Assembly: GCA_021738625.1 (NCBI GenBank)
Contig: JAIPBS010000041.1
Span: forward strand, 1 to 40,728
Length of the DNA: 40,728 nucleotides
From: Bacteroidales bacterium
Lineage (GTDB): Bacteria; Bacteroidota; Bacteroidia; Bacteroidales; JAIOZK01
Direction of reading: 5' to 3'
Shown in pieces: positions 26,000-34,750 of the stretch; position 1 is the first letter of the stretch, and every line of letters begins with the position of its first letter. Made by a program: the position numbers and the translations under genes. Below the pieces are notes generated by a model. That model was not told the DNA's origin and ran no database searches. It worked only from the letters and a program-made list of their open reading frames with translations.

Positions 26000-26191
26000 A
26001 AAGCAATTCACAAGCTTATCTTAAGAAAATCGTGGAGATTGTTCGACAATATAGGCGGGAGTTTTTGCAATGAGCAGTTTTTCACTGTGGGTGTTCCTTT
26101 ATATTCCAGGGGGAAAAGTGTAGATTAAGACTGCGAATTGATGGTTGTTGTCCCACAGCCAGGCCGTTCAAAAGCTTAAACTATTATAAAT

Positions 26192-26911
26192 TCATTTCTG
26201 TTTTCTTGATTTCAACACACTTTGCCAGAAAGGTTTATCCAGGAAACTGTCTTCATCCAACCGGCAAAAATCCTCGTACATGGCCTTATTAACGGTAAAG
26301 GCAAGAATATCATTCGGCAGATATTTGCGCATGGCGATGTCGGTGGCGCCAATAAGCGCTTTGGGTTGCTTTGAGGCTTCCAACATACTGAGCATCAAAC
26401 CACAACCCGAGGCGAAAGGAGCTGTTACCCTTTCAGGATCGTTCGGACCGTGGTAATAATGGGCGGCCGTTACGAAAAGGCTCAGCTGATCGGGGTTGAT
26501 GAAGAAAGTCACGCTGTTTAGGTATTTCTCCTGATCTTCACGCAGCGGGCCGATCACAATATTCTCATGTTCGGGCTTATATGGGCTGGATTGATCGATC
26601 CACTCCCCCATCAGTTCCGGTGTATCTTTCAGGCCCTCCTCCCCGTGAAGAAATTCAATATAGTTATCGCGGGACCTGGTTTGCTCACAAAATAAATAGG
26701 TGCCGGCACCGCCACATCCATAATTGTTCGCAGTCAGCCGAAGGCTTTCACCCTTTTTCCAGGCGTTGAAAAACATGAACACACAGGCCCATTTGCCTTC
26801 AGCGGGTTTTACAAGCGGTTCAAATGCCGAAGCATCAGGGGTATCATAAAGTCCTATTACCGGGTATTCAAGACCGGCGGTTTGCATCAGGTAGTTGCAA
26901 TCAATACTCAT
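26192..26911 (-). CDS. DUF169 family protein
   Basis: A 239-aa protein resembling the DUF169 family (COG2043). Recognisable points are the glycine-rich NNYGCGGAGTYLFCE (about residues 62-76, with two cysteines), the Cys-containing ASGCGLMLSML near 167-177, and GATDIAMRKYLPNDILAFTV towards the C-terminus. DUF169 proteins are widespread in anaerobic bacteria and archaea, without established function; the conserved cysteines suggest metal or redox chemistry, which is an inference. No signal peptide, so cytoplasmic. It is transcribed alone from a likely promoter at 26938-26945. Confidence 0.8.
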   Translation of the reverse strand: MSIDCNYLMQTAGLEYPVIGLYDTPDASAFEPLVKPAEGKWACVFMFFNAWKKGESLRLTANNYGCGGAGTYLFCEQTRSRDNYIEFLHGEEGLKDTPELMGEWIDQSSPYKPEHENIVIGPLREDQEKYLNSVTFFINPDQLSLFVTAAHYYHGPNDPERVTAPFASGCGLMLSMLEASKQPKALIGATDIAMRKYLPNDILAFTVNKAMYEDFCRLDEDSFLDKPFWQSVLKSRKQK

Positions 26912-26937
26912 AAAATCACAAACTTATTTTTTGAAGC

Positions 26938-26945
26938 CAAATATA
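26938..26945 (-). promoter_or_regulatory. -7 box TATATTTG of the DUF169 gene
   Basis: On the minus strand an exact TAnnTTTG lies 27 nt before the ATG at 26911. No clear TTG sits at the standard distance upstream. Confidence 0.45.
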
Positions 26946-27001
26946 AGCAATGTAAAGAATACGGTATTGAATATTTACCCAAAAAATCTTCCGACAAATA
27001 T

Positions 27002-27313
27002 TTATGCCGACTTTTTCGCGCAGTGCAGATGCCCAGCTATAAACCAGGCAGCACTACCCAAACCAGCATCTTTGAGTAAAGAGGTTATGCTTTGTTGAAC
27101 GACTTGTCCTTCCCCTCCAATAATGGAAGGCAGGTGCAAGGCAAAAACAAAAATAAACAGTAAGATACCAAGTAAGATCATGGCAAGTTGCGCCTGTATG
27201 TTTATGATCAGGCTGACTCCGGCAAGAATCAGGGCAAGGCCTGAAATAATCACCAGAATACTGGCGATGGGCCATCCGGATAAAATTTGATCAACCATAC
27301 CCTGGGTTTTCAT
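27002..27313 (-). CDS. DoxX-like membrane protein, possibly N-terminally shortened
   Basis: A 103-aa hydrophobic protein with three to four membrane helices: ASILVIISGLALILAGVSLI (about 17-36), AMILLGILLFIFVFALHLPS (about 43-62), and a weaker one near SAAWFIAGHL. The HLP after the second helix and LLKDAGL before the last helix recall DoxX-family proteins. Those normally have an additional N-terminal helix of about 40 residues, which is missing; the upstream sequence in all three frames does not supply it. It may therefore be a truncated copy or a short variant. It is divergent from pta, sharing a 96-nt spacer. Confidence 0.6.
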   Translation of the reverse strand: MKTQGMVDQILSGWPIASILVIISGLALILAGVSLIINIQAQLAMILLGILLFIFVFALHLPSIIGGEGQVVQQSITSLLKDAGLGSAAWFIAGHLHCAKKSA

Positions 27314-27369
27314 AAAATGAAAATCCCGATTTCATATCAAACATCCTTCAATCTTACACTTCAAATCAC

Positions 27370-27377
27370 TACCTTTG
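27370..27377 (+). promoter_or_regulatory. -7 box TACCTTTG of pta
   Basis: An exact TAnnTTTG, 33 nt before the ATG at 27410. The -33 region has no clear TTG. Confidence 0.5.
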
Positions 27378-27409
27378 CACTGCTAAAAAATTAACAAGCG
27401 TTAGAGAAC

Positions 27410-29506
27410 ATGTCCAGGAGTTTATATTTAGCTTCAGCAGAACCCGAAACAGGAAAGTCCCTGATCGTTTTGGGTGTGATGAACCTGCTGGCAAGCCAGG
27501 TGGGAAGGGTAGGATTTTTCAGGCCGATCATCCACAGCGGGAACCAGACAGACCCCCACATCAGGCTGGTTTCGGAGAGATATGATCTGCCTTACGAATA
27601 CGACGCCATGTACGGGGTGAAAAGCGACGACGCCCTGATGAAAATACAGGAAGGTGATACCGACAGCCTGATCACCGATATCATCAACAAATACAAGAAA
27701 TTGCAGAAAAGATGCGATTTTGTGTTGTGTGAAGGAACCGACTTCTCGGGCGCGCTCTCCCCTTTCGAGTTTGAGTTCGACGCTCGCATTGCCAACAACC
27801 TGGGCACACCGCTTTTGTCGATCATCAGCGGGCATATGAAATCGGTCACAGAAATTTCCGATACGGCCCACGTGGTACGCAGCATACTAAAAAATGAAAA
27901 GACCTATTCGGTTGGCCTGATCGTGAACCGGGCCAATGAAGAAGAGCTGGAGGCCATTCAAAAACGCCTTGACAAGATATATCCCGAAAATGAGATCACT
28001 TTTGTGATCTCCGAGAAAGAAATTCTGCAACGGCCCACTATGCGTCAGATCAAGGACGGGCTGAATGCCAGCCTGGTTTTCGGCAACGACGAGGCCCTGA
28101 ACCACCACATCTATGACTATAAGATCGCGGCCATGAGCCTGGAACGCATCCTGGCACACACATCCGACGGCTCGCTGGTGGTGGTGCCCGGCGATCGCAC
28201 CGATGTATTGCTTACCATGGTGATGACCCTGCTGTCGGAAAACTACCCACACATAGGTGGGATTTTACTCACCGGGGGCGTAAAGCCCGATCCTTATCTG
28301 GTCAAGCTGATCGATGGATTGAAAAAGGTGAACATCGCCATGCTGGGTGTTTATACCGATACCTATACCACCGCCATGCGACTGAATAAGATCCCTTCCA
28401 TGCTCACCCCGGAAAACGAAAGAAGGCTGAACATCGCCATCGGGCATTTCGAGAATTTTGTGGACGGGGAGCAGCTGGCCAGGAAAATCTCCATCTCACG
28501 TTCCGACATCCTCACCCCCATCATGTTTGAGTTTGAATTGTTTGAAAAGGCACGTTCCAAACGCAAACATATCGTATTGCCCGAATCGGAAGACGAACGC
28601 ATCCTGGAAGCAGTGGATATACTGTTGAGAAGAAATGTGGTCGATATCACCCTGCTGGGCAATGTGGAACAGGTGAAACAAAAGACAAGCGCATTGCAAA
28701 TCAAACCGGGCAAGATCACGATCATCGACCCGGCCGAATCGGAGTTGAGGGAAAAATTCGCAAAAGAATATTATAAGCTCAGAAAGCACAAAGGCGTTTC
28801 TGAAGACGCCGCCTTCGACATTATGGGCGACGTGAGTTATTTCGGAACGATGATGGTGCATCTGGGATATGCCGATGGGATGGTTTCGGGGGCCATGCAT
28901 ACCACCCAGCATACCATACGGCCGGCTTTTGAATTTGTTAAAACCAAGCCGGGAGTTAGCATTGTGTCAAGTTCCTTTTTTATGTGTTTTGAAGACCGGG
29001 TGCTGGTATACGGCGACTGCGCGGTGAACCCCAACCCCAACTCGGAGCAACTGGCCGATATAGCCATCAGTTCAGCCGAAACAGCCAAAAGCTTCGGCAT
29101 CGAGCCCCGTATCGCAATGCTGTCATATTCTACAGGTGAATCAGGCAAAGGCGAGGACGTGGTAAAGGTGAGGGAAGCCACCCGCATCGCCCGCGAACGC
29201 CGTCCCGATCTGAGCATCGAAGGGCCCATTCAATACGACGCCGCCATCGACGCTTCGGTGGCCAAGAAAAAAATGCCCGGCAGCGCAGTGGCTGGCAAGG
29301 CAACGGTATTTATCTTCCCCGACCTGAACACTGGGAATAACACATACAAAGCCGTTCAAAGGGCCGCCAATGCCGTGGCCATCGGACCGGTGCTGCAGGG
29401 ACTGAACAAACCCGTGAACGATCTCAGTAGAGGATGCCTGGTGAAAGACATTGTGAATACAGTGGCCATCACGGCCATACAGGCGCAAATAGAACCGGAA
29501 AAATAG
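27410..29506 (+). CDS. pta: Phosphate acetyltransferase, long form with P-loop and DRTGG domains
   Basis: Converts acetyl-CoA and phosphate to acetyl phosphate and CoA. At 698 aa it is the long type: an N-terminal P-loop domain (LYLASAEPETGKSLIVLGV, residues 5-23), a DRTGG-type middle domain (about 215-330, with VVPGDRTDVLLTMV), and the catalytic PTA_PTB domain from about 372 (HIVLPESEDERILEAVDILL) to the end, including MVSGAMHTTQHTIRPA, AMLSYSTGESGKGEDV and GPIQYDAAIDASVA. All key parts look intact. In many bacteria ackA follows; here aspartate kinase follows after 122 nt and no ackA is in the window. Cytoplasmic. Confidence 0.96.
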   Translation: MSRSLYLASAEPETGKSLIVLGVMNLLASQVGRVGFFRPIIHSGNQTDPHIRLVSERYDLPYEYDAMYGVKSDDALMKIQEGDTDSLITDIINKYKKLQKRCDFVLCEGTDFSGALSPFEFEFDARIANNLGTPLLSIISGHMKSVTEISDTAHVVRSILKNEKTYSVGLIVNRANEEELEAIQKRLDKIYPENEITFVISEKEILQRPTMRQIKDGLNASLVFGNDEALNHHIYDYKIAAMSLERILAHTSDGSLVVVPGDRTDVLLTMVMTLLSENYPHIGGILLTGGVKPDPYLVKLIDGLKKVNIAMLGVYTDTYTTAMRLNKIPSMLTPENERRLNIAIGHFENFVDGEQLARKISISRSDILTPIMFEFELFEKARSKRKHIVLPESEDERILEAVDILLRRNVVDITLLGNVEQVKQKTSALQIKPGKITIIDPAESELREKFAKEYYKLRKHKGVSEDAAFDIMGDVSYFGTMMVHLGYADGMVSGAMHTTQHTIRPAFEFVKTKPGVSIVSSSFFMCFEDRVLVYGDCAVNPNPNSEQLADIAISSAETAKSFGIEPRIAMLSYSTGESGKGEDVVKVREATRIARERRPDLSIEGPIQYDAAIDASVAKKKMPGSAVAGKATVFIFPDLNTGNNTYKAVQRAANAVAIGPVLQGLNKPVNDLSRGCLVKDIVNTVAITAIQAQIEPEK

Positions 29507-29515
29507 CCACAAATT

Positions 29516-29612
29516 CACGAATGCATTTTTTGGTTCACGATCGCGAAAATCATAAGCAATTTAAAATCTACCAATTCGTGTAATTTATCATATTATTATT
29601 CGTGCATTCGTG
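29516..29612. repeat. Intergenic inverted repeat CACGAATGCA / TGCATTCGTG
   Basis: The 10-bp arms at 29516-29525 and 29603-29612 are exact complements, and a third related piece (AATTCGTG) lies between them near 29574. They flank the pta to aspartate kinase spacer. From memory, similar ATTCGTG words recur between genes in many Bacteroidota; role unknown. Confidence 0.5.
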
Positions 29613-29628
29613 GCTGAAAAGAAAAACC

Positions 29629-30888
29629 ATGGAAGTATTCAAATTCGGCGGACTGGCCCTGCAAAATGCAAAGGCCATAAGGAATGTGGGCAGGATCATT
29701 GCCGGGCAAAAAGGCCGGCAACTGTTGATCGTGGTATCGGCCATTGGGAAAAACACGCGTCTGCTATGCCGTCTTGCTGAAGCAAATTATAACAACACAA
29801 AAGAAAAAGATGAACTACTGGATCGGTTCATCGGTGACCACCAAATAATTATGGCCGGACTTGATATTACTGAAAAGGATCCGGCACATGCTGAAATACA
29901 GGGCTTGTTTATGAGCCTCAAGAACCAGGCAGATACAAATGATCCGAATTTCAAAAGATATTTTGACGGGATCATTTCCCATGGCGAGTTGATATCCAGC
30001 AGAATCGTGAGTGCATTCCTGCAAAATTCAGGCATACAAAACAACTGGACCGACATCCGGGGGATACTGGCTACCGACAACAACTATACTGCAGCAAAAA
30101 TCGATCATCAGTTAAGCAAATCCCTTGCAGCGACTGCTTTCGAAGGAAAAGCCATTTACATCACACAAGGATTTATCGGCCGTTCCGCCGAAGGTCGGTC
30201 AAGTACCCTGGGCTTTGAAGGATCGGATTATACAGCGGCCGTTCTGGCCAATTATCTTGGCGCCTCAAAACTGAGCATCTGGAAAGATGTGCCCGGCATT
30301 ATGAGCGCCGATCCCAAAAAAGAGTTTGGGGCGTTCAAACTCTGCAGGCTTTCCTACCGGGATGTGATCGAATATGCATATGCAGGCGCCAAGGTATTGC
30401 ACCCCAAAACCATCAAGCCACTGCAAAACAAAAATATTCCGCTGGAAGTTAAAAGCTTCCTGCAAGCAGAAGAAAACGGTACGTTGATAACGAATGAAGA
30501 ACAAGCGGAAAAACAAGCAGTTTTCGTCCTGAGAAAAAATCAGCACCTGATCCGCTTTATGAGCAGGGATTATTCATTTATGCTGGAAGACCATATGGTC
30601 AACATCCTTGCCGTCTGCAAGCAATTTAATTTGCCGGTCAACCTAATGAATCACACCGCCATTTCGATGGATATCGTTACGGATAAAAGTGAACAGCTGA
30701 AAACGATGGCGGGTGAGTTTGAGGACCTTTATCATATCGAAATTATCCCCGGACTGGAACTGCACAGCTTTTTCAACTGCAGCATGCGGGACGTCTCAGA
30801 AAAAACTGCCGGTTGCAAGGTCCTGCTTCGCATACAGAACGGCAATACCTGCCGCATCCTTTGTAAACCAAAAGACACAAAATCATGA
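29629..30888 (+). CDS. Aspartate kinase (variant nucleotide motif)
   Basis: Phosphorylates L-aspartate, the first step towards lysine, threonine and methionine. From the ATG at 29629 the protein is 419 aa and starts MEVFKFGGLALQNAKAIRNV. The KFGG motif is kept but the usual T-S after it is L-A. Other family marks are SHGELISSRIV (about residues 116-126), GRSSTLGFEGSDYTAAVLAN, IWKDVPGIMSADPKK and YAGAKVLHPKTIKPL. The C-terminal 130 residues look like an ACT-type region, so feedback control is plausible. It overlaps asd by 4 nt (ATGA). A GTG at 29602 would add 9 unlikely residues. Which of several isozymes it is cannot be told. Confidence 0.85.
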   Translation: MEVFKFGGLALQNAKAIRNVGRIIAGQKGRQLLIVVSAIGKNTRLLCRLAEANYNNTKEKDELLDRFIGDHQIIMAGLDITEKDPAHAEIQGLFMSLKNQADTNDPNFKRYFDGIISHGELISSRIVSAFLQNSGIQNNWTDIRGILATDNNYTAAKIDHQLSKSLAATAFEGKAIYITQGFIGRSAEGRSSTLGFEGSDYTAAVLANYLGASKLSIWKDVPGIMSADPKKEFGAFKLCRLSYRDVIEYAYAGAKVLHPKTIKPLQNKNIPLEVKSFLQAEENGTLITNEEQAEKQAVFVLRKNQHLIRFMSRDYSFMLEDHMVNILAVCKQFNLPVNLMNHTAISMDIVTDKSEQLKTMAGEFEDLYHIEIIPGLELHSFFNCSMRDVSEKTAGCKVLLRIQNGNTCRILCKPKDTKS

Positions 30889-31868
30889 AAGTTGCAATCA
30901 TAGGAGCCACCGGACTGGTCGGGCGCATGATGGCCCGCATACTGGAAGAGAGAGATTTCCCTGTTACGGAACTGATCCCGGCAGCCTCAGAGCGATCTGT
31001 CGGAAAGATGGTAGCATTCAAAAACAAGGAGCATCAAGTGGTGGGTGTTGAGGAAGCCCTCAGCCGCAAACCGGATTTTGCGCTGTTTTCTGCCGGTAAG
31101 GACCTCTCACTGAAATACGCGCAGCGATTTGCTACAACGGGCACCATCGTGATCGACAACTCATCCGCCTGGCGGATGGAAAAAAATGCCAGGCTGATCG
31201 TCCCGGAAGTGAATGGGAATATGCTCAGCAAAGACGACCGGCTGATCGCCAATCCCAATTGTTCCACCATACAGTTGATGGTTGCGGTTCATCCGCTTCA
31301 AAAAAAATACGGATTGAATCGTATGGTGGTTTCCACCTACCAGGCTGTTTCGGGCAGCGGACAAAAAGCACTGGATCAGATGGAAGCCGAAAGGAACCGC
31401 CAAAATCCTGAGCCGGCCTACCCCCACCCCATCGACCTGAACTGCCTGCCGCATGGAGGCGATTTTCTGCCGAACGGCTACACCTCCGAAGAAATGAAAC
31501 TGGTGAATGAAAGCCGGAAGATCCTCAGCCTTCCTGAACTGCGAGTCACAGCCACAGTCGTGCGCATCCCGGTGGAAACCGGCCATTCCGAAAGTGTCAA
31601 CCTGGAATTTGAAAAAGATTTTGACATTGAAGATATATGCGAAATCCTGGCCAAATCACCCGGCATCAACCTGCTCGACAAGCCCGAACAAAACAAATAC
31701 CCTATGCCTTTATATGCTGTAGGAAAAGATGATGTTTTCGTGGGCCGCATCAGAAGTGACGAATCGCTGCCAAAAGCGCTTAACATGTGGGTTGTTTCGG
31801 ACAACCTGAGAAAAGGCGCTGCGACCAATGCAGTGCAGATTGCGGAGAGGATGTTGGAAATATGCTAA
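30885..31868 (+). CDS. asd: Aspartate-semialdehyde dehydrogenase
   Basis: Reduces aspartyl phosphate to aspartate semialdehyde with NADPH, the step after aspartate kinase. At 327 aa it has the normal length. The N-terminal Rossmann motif is IIGATGLVG (5-13). The catalytic cysteine is Cys126 in ANPNCSTIQL, and VSTYQAVSGSGQKALDQM and RIPVETGHSESVNLEF (with the catalytic-site His) complete the signature. The start overlaps the stop of the kinase gene, so the two enzymes are made together, matching their consecutive reactions. Confidence 0.95.
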   Translation: MKVAIIGATGLVGRMMARILEERDFPVTELIPAASERSVGKMVAFKNKEHQVVGVEEALSRKPDFALFSAGKDLSLKYAQRFATTGTIVIDNSSAWRMEKNARLIVPEVNGNMLSKDDRLIANPNCSTIQLMVAVHPLQKKYGLNRMVVSTYQAVSGSGQKALDQMEAERNRQNPEPAYPHPIDLNCLPHGGDFLPNGYTSEEMKLVNESRKILSLPELRVTATVVRIPVETGHSESVNLEFEKDFDIEDICEILAKSPGINLLDKPEQNKYPMPLYAVGKDDVFVGRIRSDESLPKALNMWVVSDNLRKGAATNAVQIAERMLEIC

Positions 31869-31928
31869 ATCGCCTGGATATACGGAATCTGGAAACCGAA
31901 ATCTGGAATTTTGCTATCTTAGCATCCC

Positions 31929-32342
31929 ATGACAGATCAACTCAAAAACCGCAATTTCGAACCCGAATTCACTTTTTCCACTTCCCGCTCTTCCGGGCCG
32001 GGCGGACAACATGTGAATAAAACCGAAACCAAGGTTGAATTGCGTTTCAATATTCCTTCATCCGAAATTCTCACCGATGAAGAAAAAAACAAGCTGTTAA
32101 AAGAGCTGGCCAACCGCATCAACACCGAGGGCGATTTGATCATCAGCTCACAGGAACATAAGTCTCAAAGCAAGAACAAGGAAGAAACAATTGAAAAATT
32201 TTACGAACTGATCGCTAAAGCCCTCACCCCAAAGAAAAAACGCAAACGAACCAAACCGTCTAAAGCGGCCTGGGAAAAGCGCCTCAAACAAAAGAAAATG
32301 CAATCGGAGAAGAAACAGCAGCGGAAACCGCCTGAGGTGTGA
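31929..32342 (+). CDS. arfB: ArfB-type alternative ribosome-rescue peptidyl-tRNA hydrolase
   Basis: A 137-aa protein with the RF-1-like catalytic loop SSGPGGQHVNKTETKVELRF; GGQ is at residues 25-27. The C-terminal tail is long and basic (KKKRKRTKPSKAAWEKRLKQ), as in ArfB/YaeJ, where it enters the empty mRNA channel of a stalled ribosome so that the GGQ can hydrolyse the peptidyl-tRNA. It has no codon-recognition domain, which sets it apart from RF1 and RF2. It starts 60 nt after asd and may be read from the same transcript. Confidence 0.93.
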   Translation: MTDQLKNRNFEPEFTFSTSRSSGPGGQHVNKTETKVELRFNIPSSEILTDEEKNKLLKELANRINTEGDLIISSQEHKSQSKNKEETIEKFYELIAKALTPKKKRKRTKPSKAAWEKRLKQKKMQSEKKQQRKPPEV

Positions 32343-32396
32343 TGATTTTTGTTGTATGGTGCAGGTTGTGCAGTAGATATTTGGTTAATTTTTTAT

Positions 32397-32428
32397 TTGG
32401 AATATCATACAAATAATTCATATATTTG
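32397..32428 (+). promoter_or_regulatory. Bacteroidota-type promoter of the transposase gene
   Basis: TTG at 32397-32399 (within TTTG) and TATATTTG at 32421-32428, separated by 21 nt. The ATG at 32479 follows about 45 nt after the expected start of transcription. Confidence 0.6.
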
Positions 32429-32478
32429 AAATTGTTAAACCAAAAACAACATCGTAGAGAAAATTCATAAAACAAACC

Positions 32479-33111
32479 ATGACCCCAGCCCGCAAATACA
32501 AAAACAAATACCGTATCGAGGCAAACCGTTGGCAATTCTGGGATTATTCGGCGCCAGGCAGTTATTTTATTACCATTTGTGTGTGCAACAGAGAATGCAT
32601 ATTGGGCAGGGTTCAAAATGGTATAATGGAATTATCGGATTACGGCGATATCGTGAAAAACGAATTCCTGAAAATACCGCTATATCATAAACGCGTTCTA
32701 TTGGATGCCTGGGTTGTCATGCCAAATCACGTGCATTGCATCATCACGTTGGGGGATTATGATTTTGATAATGGTGGTACCGTAAAGAAAATTCATGAGT
32801 TTTCTCTGCCCATCCCACCAACCCCACCATTGCGTCAACCTCATCAACAAATTGAACCGACCATCGAAGAAATCAAACAATACCGGAAACAACGCCATAA
32901 TATGATCATTCCAAAATTGACGGGAAAATTCCAGATGCAAACATCCAAACAGATCAACCTAAAACGAAAAACACGGGGCCGTCGCAACTGGCAACCAGAT
33001 TATCACGACCATGTGATCCGTGACCAATTATCCTATCATCGCATCAAAAAATACATTATCAACAATCCCAGAAACTGGAAGGACGACAATTTCTATACTG
33101 AATCGTATTAA
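32479..33111 (+). CDS. RAYT-type (REP-associated) Y1 transposase
   Basis: A 210-aa HUH single-strand DNA transposase of the TnpA-REP/IS200-like group. The metal-binding HUH is in VVMPNHVHCII (His84 and His86). The nucleophilic tyrosine is probably Tyr192 in RIKKYIINNPRNW. The start RYRIEANRW-like sequence (YRIEANRWQFWDYSAPGSYF) and the typical ITICVCNRECILG strand are those of domesticated RAYTs rather than mobile IS200, and no tnpB or second transposase is adjacent. RAYTs cut and join short palindromic repeats. An inverted repeat lies just downstream (33142-33195). The gene appears intact. Confidence 0.9.
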   Translation: MTPARKYKNKYRIEANRWQFWDYSAPGSYFITICVCNRECILGRVQNGIMELSDYGDIVKNEFLKIPLYHKRVLLDAWVVMPNHVHCIITLGDYDFDNGGTVKKIHEFSLPIPPTPPLRQPHQQIEPTIEEIKQYRKQRHNMIIPKLTGKFQMQTSKQINLKRKTRGRRNWQPDYHDHVIRDQLSYHRIKKYIINNPRNWKDDNFYTESY

Positions 33112-33141
33112 AAATGCAAAACATTTTCTGTTAGATTCAGT

Positions 33142-33195
33142 TATACCGATTGAAGCAAAAGGTCAATCCTTGCAAACCTGTTCCGAATCGGTATA
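33142..33195. repeat. Inverted repeat downstream of the RAYT gene
   Basis: TATACCGATT (33142-33151) and AATCGGTATA (33186-33195) are perfect 10-bp complements with a 34-nt spacer, 30 nt after the transposase stop. It could be a RAYT target or a weak transcript end; no T-run follows. Confidence 0.6.
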
Positions 33196-33254
33196 CAATT
33201 GAATTGAACCTGTTATTTAGATTACATTCTTCACAACAGAAACCTGCAAATAGC

Positions 33255-33262
33255 TAATTTTG
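33255..33262 (+). promoter_or_regulatory. Possible -7 box TAATTTTG next to the MFS start
   Basis: Matches TAnnTTTG but lies only 4 nt before the ATG, so transcription from it would start at or after the start codon. Either the transcript is leaderless with another start, or the match is chance. Confidence 0.2.
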
Positions 33263-33266
33263 CAAC

Positions 33267-34457
33267 ATGGAGGCTGTGCAGAAAAAGTTCAAAACGCACA
33301 AGGTGCTGAGCATTTCGTTTGCTCACCTGCTGCATGATATTTACACCTCTTTCCTGGCGCCTATCCTGCCGCTGCTTATTGAGAAACTGGGTTTTTCGCT
33401 GAGCCTGGCCGGCCTGCTCAACCTGGTGCAGCGCATCCCCTCCCTCTTCAACCCATTGATCGGGATCATTGCAGATAAATCGGCTGTTAAATACTTTATC
33501 ATTCTCACACCGCTCATCACAGCCATTTCGATGAGTTTCCTCGGGTTGGCAGGTTCATGGGGAGTATTGGCCATACTGGTTTTCATTTCAGGCATCAGCA
33601 GTTCCCTTTTTCATGTGCCTGCGCCTGTGCTGGTAAAGGATGTCAGCGGCAGCCGTATTGGAACGGGAATGAGTTTTTACATGCTGGGCGGGGAATTGTC
33701 GCGCACGCTCGGGCCTATGGTGGTGTTGGCTGCGGTTTCCTTTTGGGGGCTGGAAGGCATCTGGCGACTCATCCTCTTTGCAGTGGCAGCAACTGTTTTT
33801 TTGTTTTTTGTTTTGAAAGACGTGGACGCCACCCACAACATCAAACGAAAAGAGAAAAAAGAGAAAGAAGAAAAGATATGGCCTTATGTGAAAAGCATGA
33901 TGCCCGTGATCATTGCCATCGCCGGCATCACCTTTTTCAGGGCATTGATGAAATCCGCCCTGACGGCTTTCCTTCCAACCTTCCTGACCAACGAAGGTGA
34001 AACGCTCTGGTTTTCCGGCATAGCGCTTTCGGTGTTTCAATTTGCGGGAGCGGCCAGCGTTTTCATGGCTGGAACCATTTCGGATAAAATAGGCAGAAGC
34101 AACACCCTGATGATCGCGGCTTTCGGTTCGCCTGTTTTCATGTGGCTGTTCGTTTACCTGGGCAATGCCTTTGTTTTCCCGGTATTGATCTTTTTGGGCC
34201 TTAGCATTTTCGCCGCCACTCCCGTGCTGCTGGCCCTGATGCAGGAAGTGGGCAGCAAGCGACCGGCATTCATGAACAGCATTTATATGACCGTCGGTTT
34301 TGTTTCAGGTGCAGTAGCCGTGGTACTTGTGGGCGCACTCGGTGATGTGATCGGCCTGCGAACAACCTTTGAGATAACAGCGTACATCGGGGTGGGAGCT
34401 ATACCCTTTGTATTTTATTTGAAACATCTTGGAAGCAAAGCCCAAAACTCCAATTAA
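33267..34457 (+). CDS. MFS transporter, fosmidomycin-resistance-like
   Basis: A 396-aa inner-membrane protein with about 12 hydrophobic helices. The first helix begins SISFAHLLHDIYTSFLAPIL, and the His-Asp pair in it is typical of the Fsr (fosmidomycin resistance) group of the major facilitator superfamily. Further marks are NPLIGIIADKSAVKYF after helix 2, a long charged loop in the middle (KRKEKKEKEEKIWPYVKSMM), and GTISDKIGRSNTLMIAAFGS in the second half. It probably exports a small molecule by proton exchange; the substrate is unknown. Monocistronic, with 155 nt of spacer from the RAYT gene. Confidence 0.87.
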   Translation: MEAVQKKFKTHKVLSISFAHLLHDIYTSFLAPILPLLIEKLGFSLSLAGLLNLVQRIPSLFNPLIGIIADKSAVKYFIILTPLITAISMSFLGLAGSWGVLAILVFISGISSSLFHVPAPVLVKDVSGSRIGTGMSFYMLGGELSRTLGPMVVLAAVSFWGLEGIWRLILFAVAATVFLFFVLKDVDATHNIKRKEKKEKEEKIWPYVKSMMPVIIAIAGITFFRALMKSALTAFLPTFLTNEGETLWFSGIALSVFQFAGAASVFMAGTISDKIGRSNTLMIAAFGSPVFMWLFVYLGNAFVFPVLIFLGLSIFAATPVLLALMQEVGSKRPAFMNSIYMTVGFVSGAVAVVLVGALGDVIGLRTTFEITAYIGVGAIPFVFYLKHLGSKAQNSN

Positions 34458-34640
34458 CAAATCACAAATATGCACCAATTTCCAAATCTCCGAAATCCGA
34501 AACCCAGCTATTGATAGAGATGTTTTTGGTCATTTGAATTTCATATTTGAAATTTATTTGTTATTTGGTGGCTAATCAATAATTAAAACATCTGACAATC
34601 AAACAGCCCCCAGATCGAGAAAAAACAATTTCCATACCTT
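34458..34640. other. Intergenic spacer with AT-rich simple sequence
   Basis: No gene found. It contains AT-rich repeats of the type CATTTGAATTTCATATTTG near 34531-34555 and a long run of A/T words, similar to fillers between genes in Bacteroidota. No stable terminator hairpin for the MFS gene was found. Confidence 0.4.
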
Positions 34641-34674
34641 CATGCAACCATTTTGAACAAAATGCACCCTTTTA
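34641..34674 (+). promoter_or_regulatory. ECF-type promoter of the sigma factor gene (site A)
   Basis: CATGCAACCAT at 34641-34651, then 15 nt, then CCCTTTT at 34667-34673. The same two blocks with the same spacing occur at 36671. The AAC in the first block is the hallmark of ECF -35 elements. It precedes the sigma gene, as expected for autoregulation. Confidence 0.6.
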
Positions 34675-34750
34675 AATAATAACGTAATATTTTTGGCCGA
34701 TCGGGATCATCACAAAATATAGAAAAACACCGGAACCAACGGAAAAACAA

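Noticed and set aside
26093..26159. CTGTGGG / CCCACAG pair between the PepSY-like and DUF169 genes
   Set aside because: Only 7 bp with a spacer of over 50 nt; not convincing as a terminator or RNA.
27434..29518. Many long minus-strand frames opposite pta
   Set aside because: Mirror frames caused by codon bias of a clear, intact pta gene; no homology-like character.
32479..33111. Complete IS200/IS605 element
   Set aside because: No tnpB and no typical subterminal hairpins flanking the gene; the protein is of the RAYT kind.
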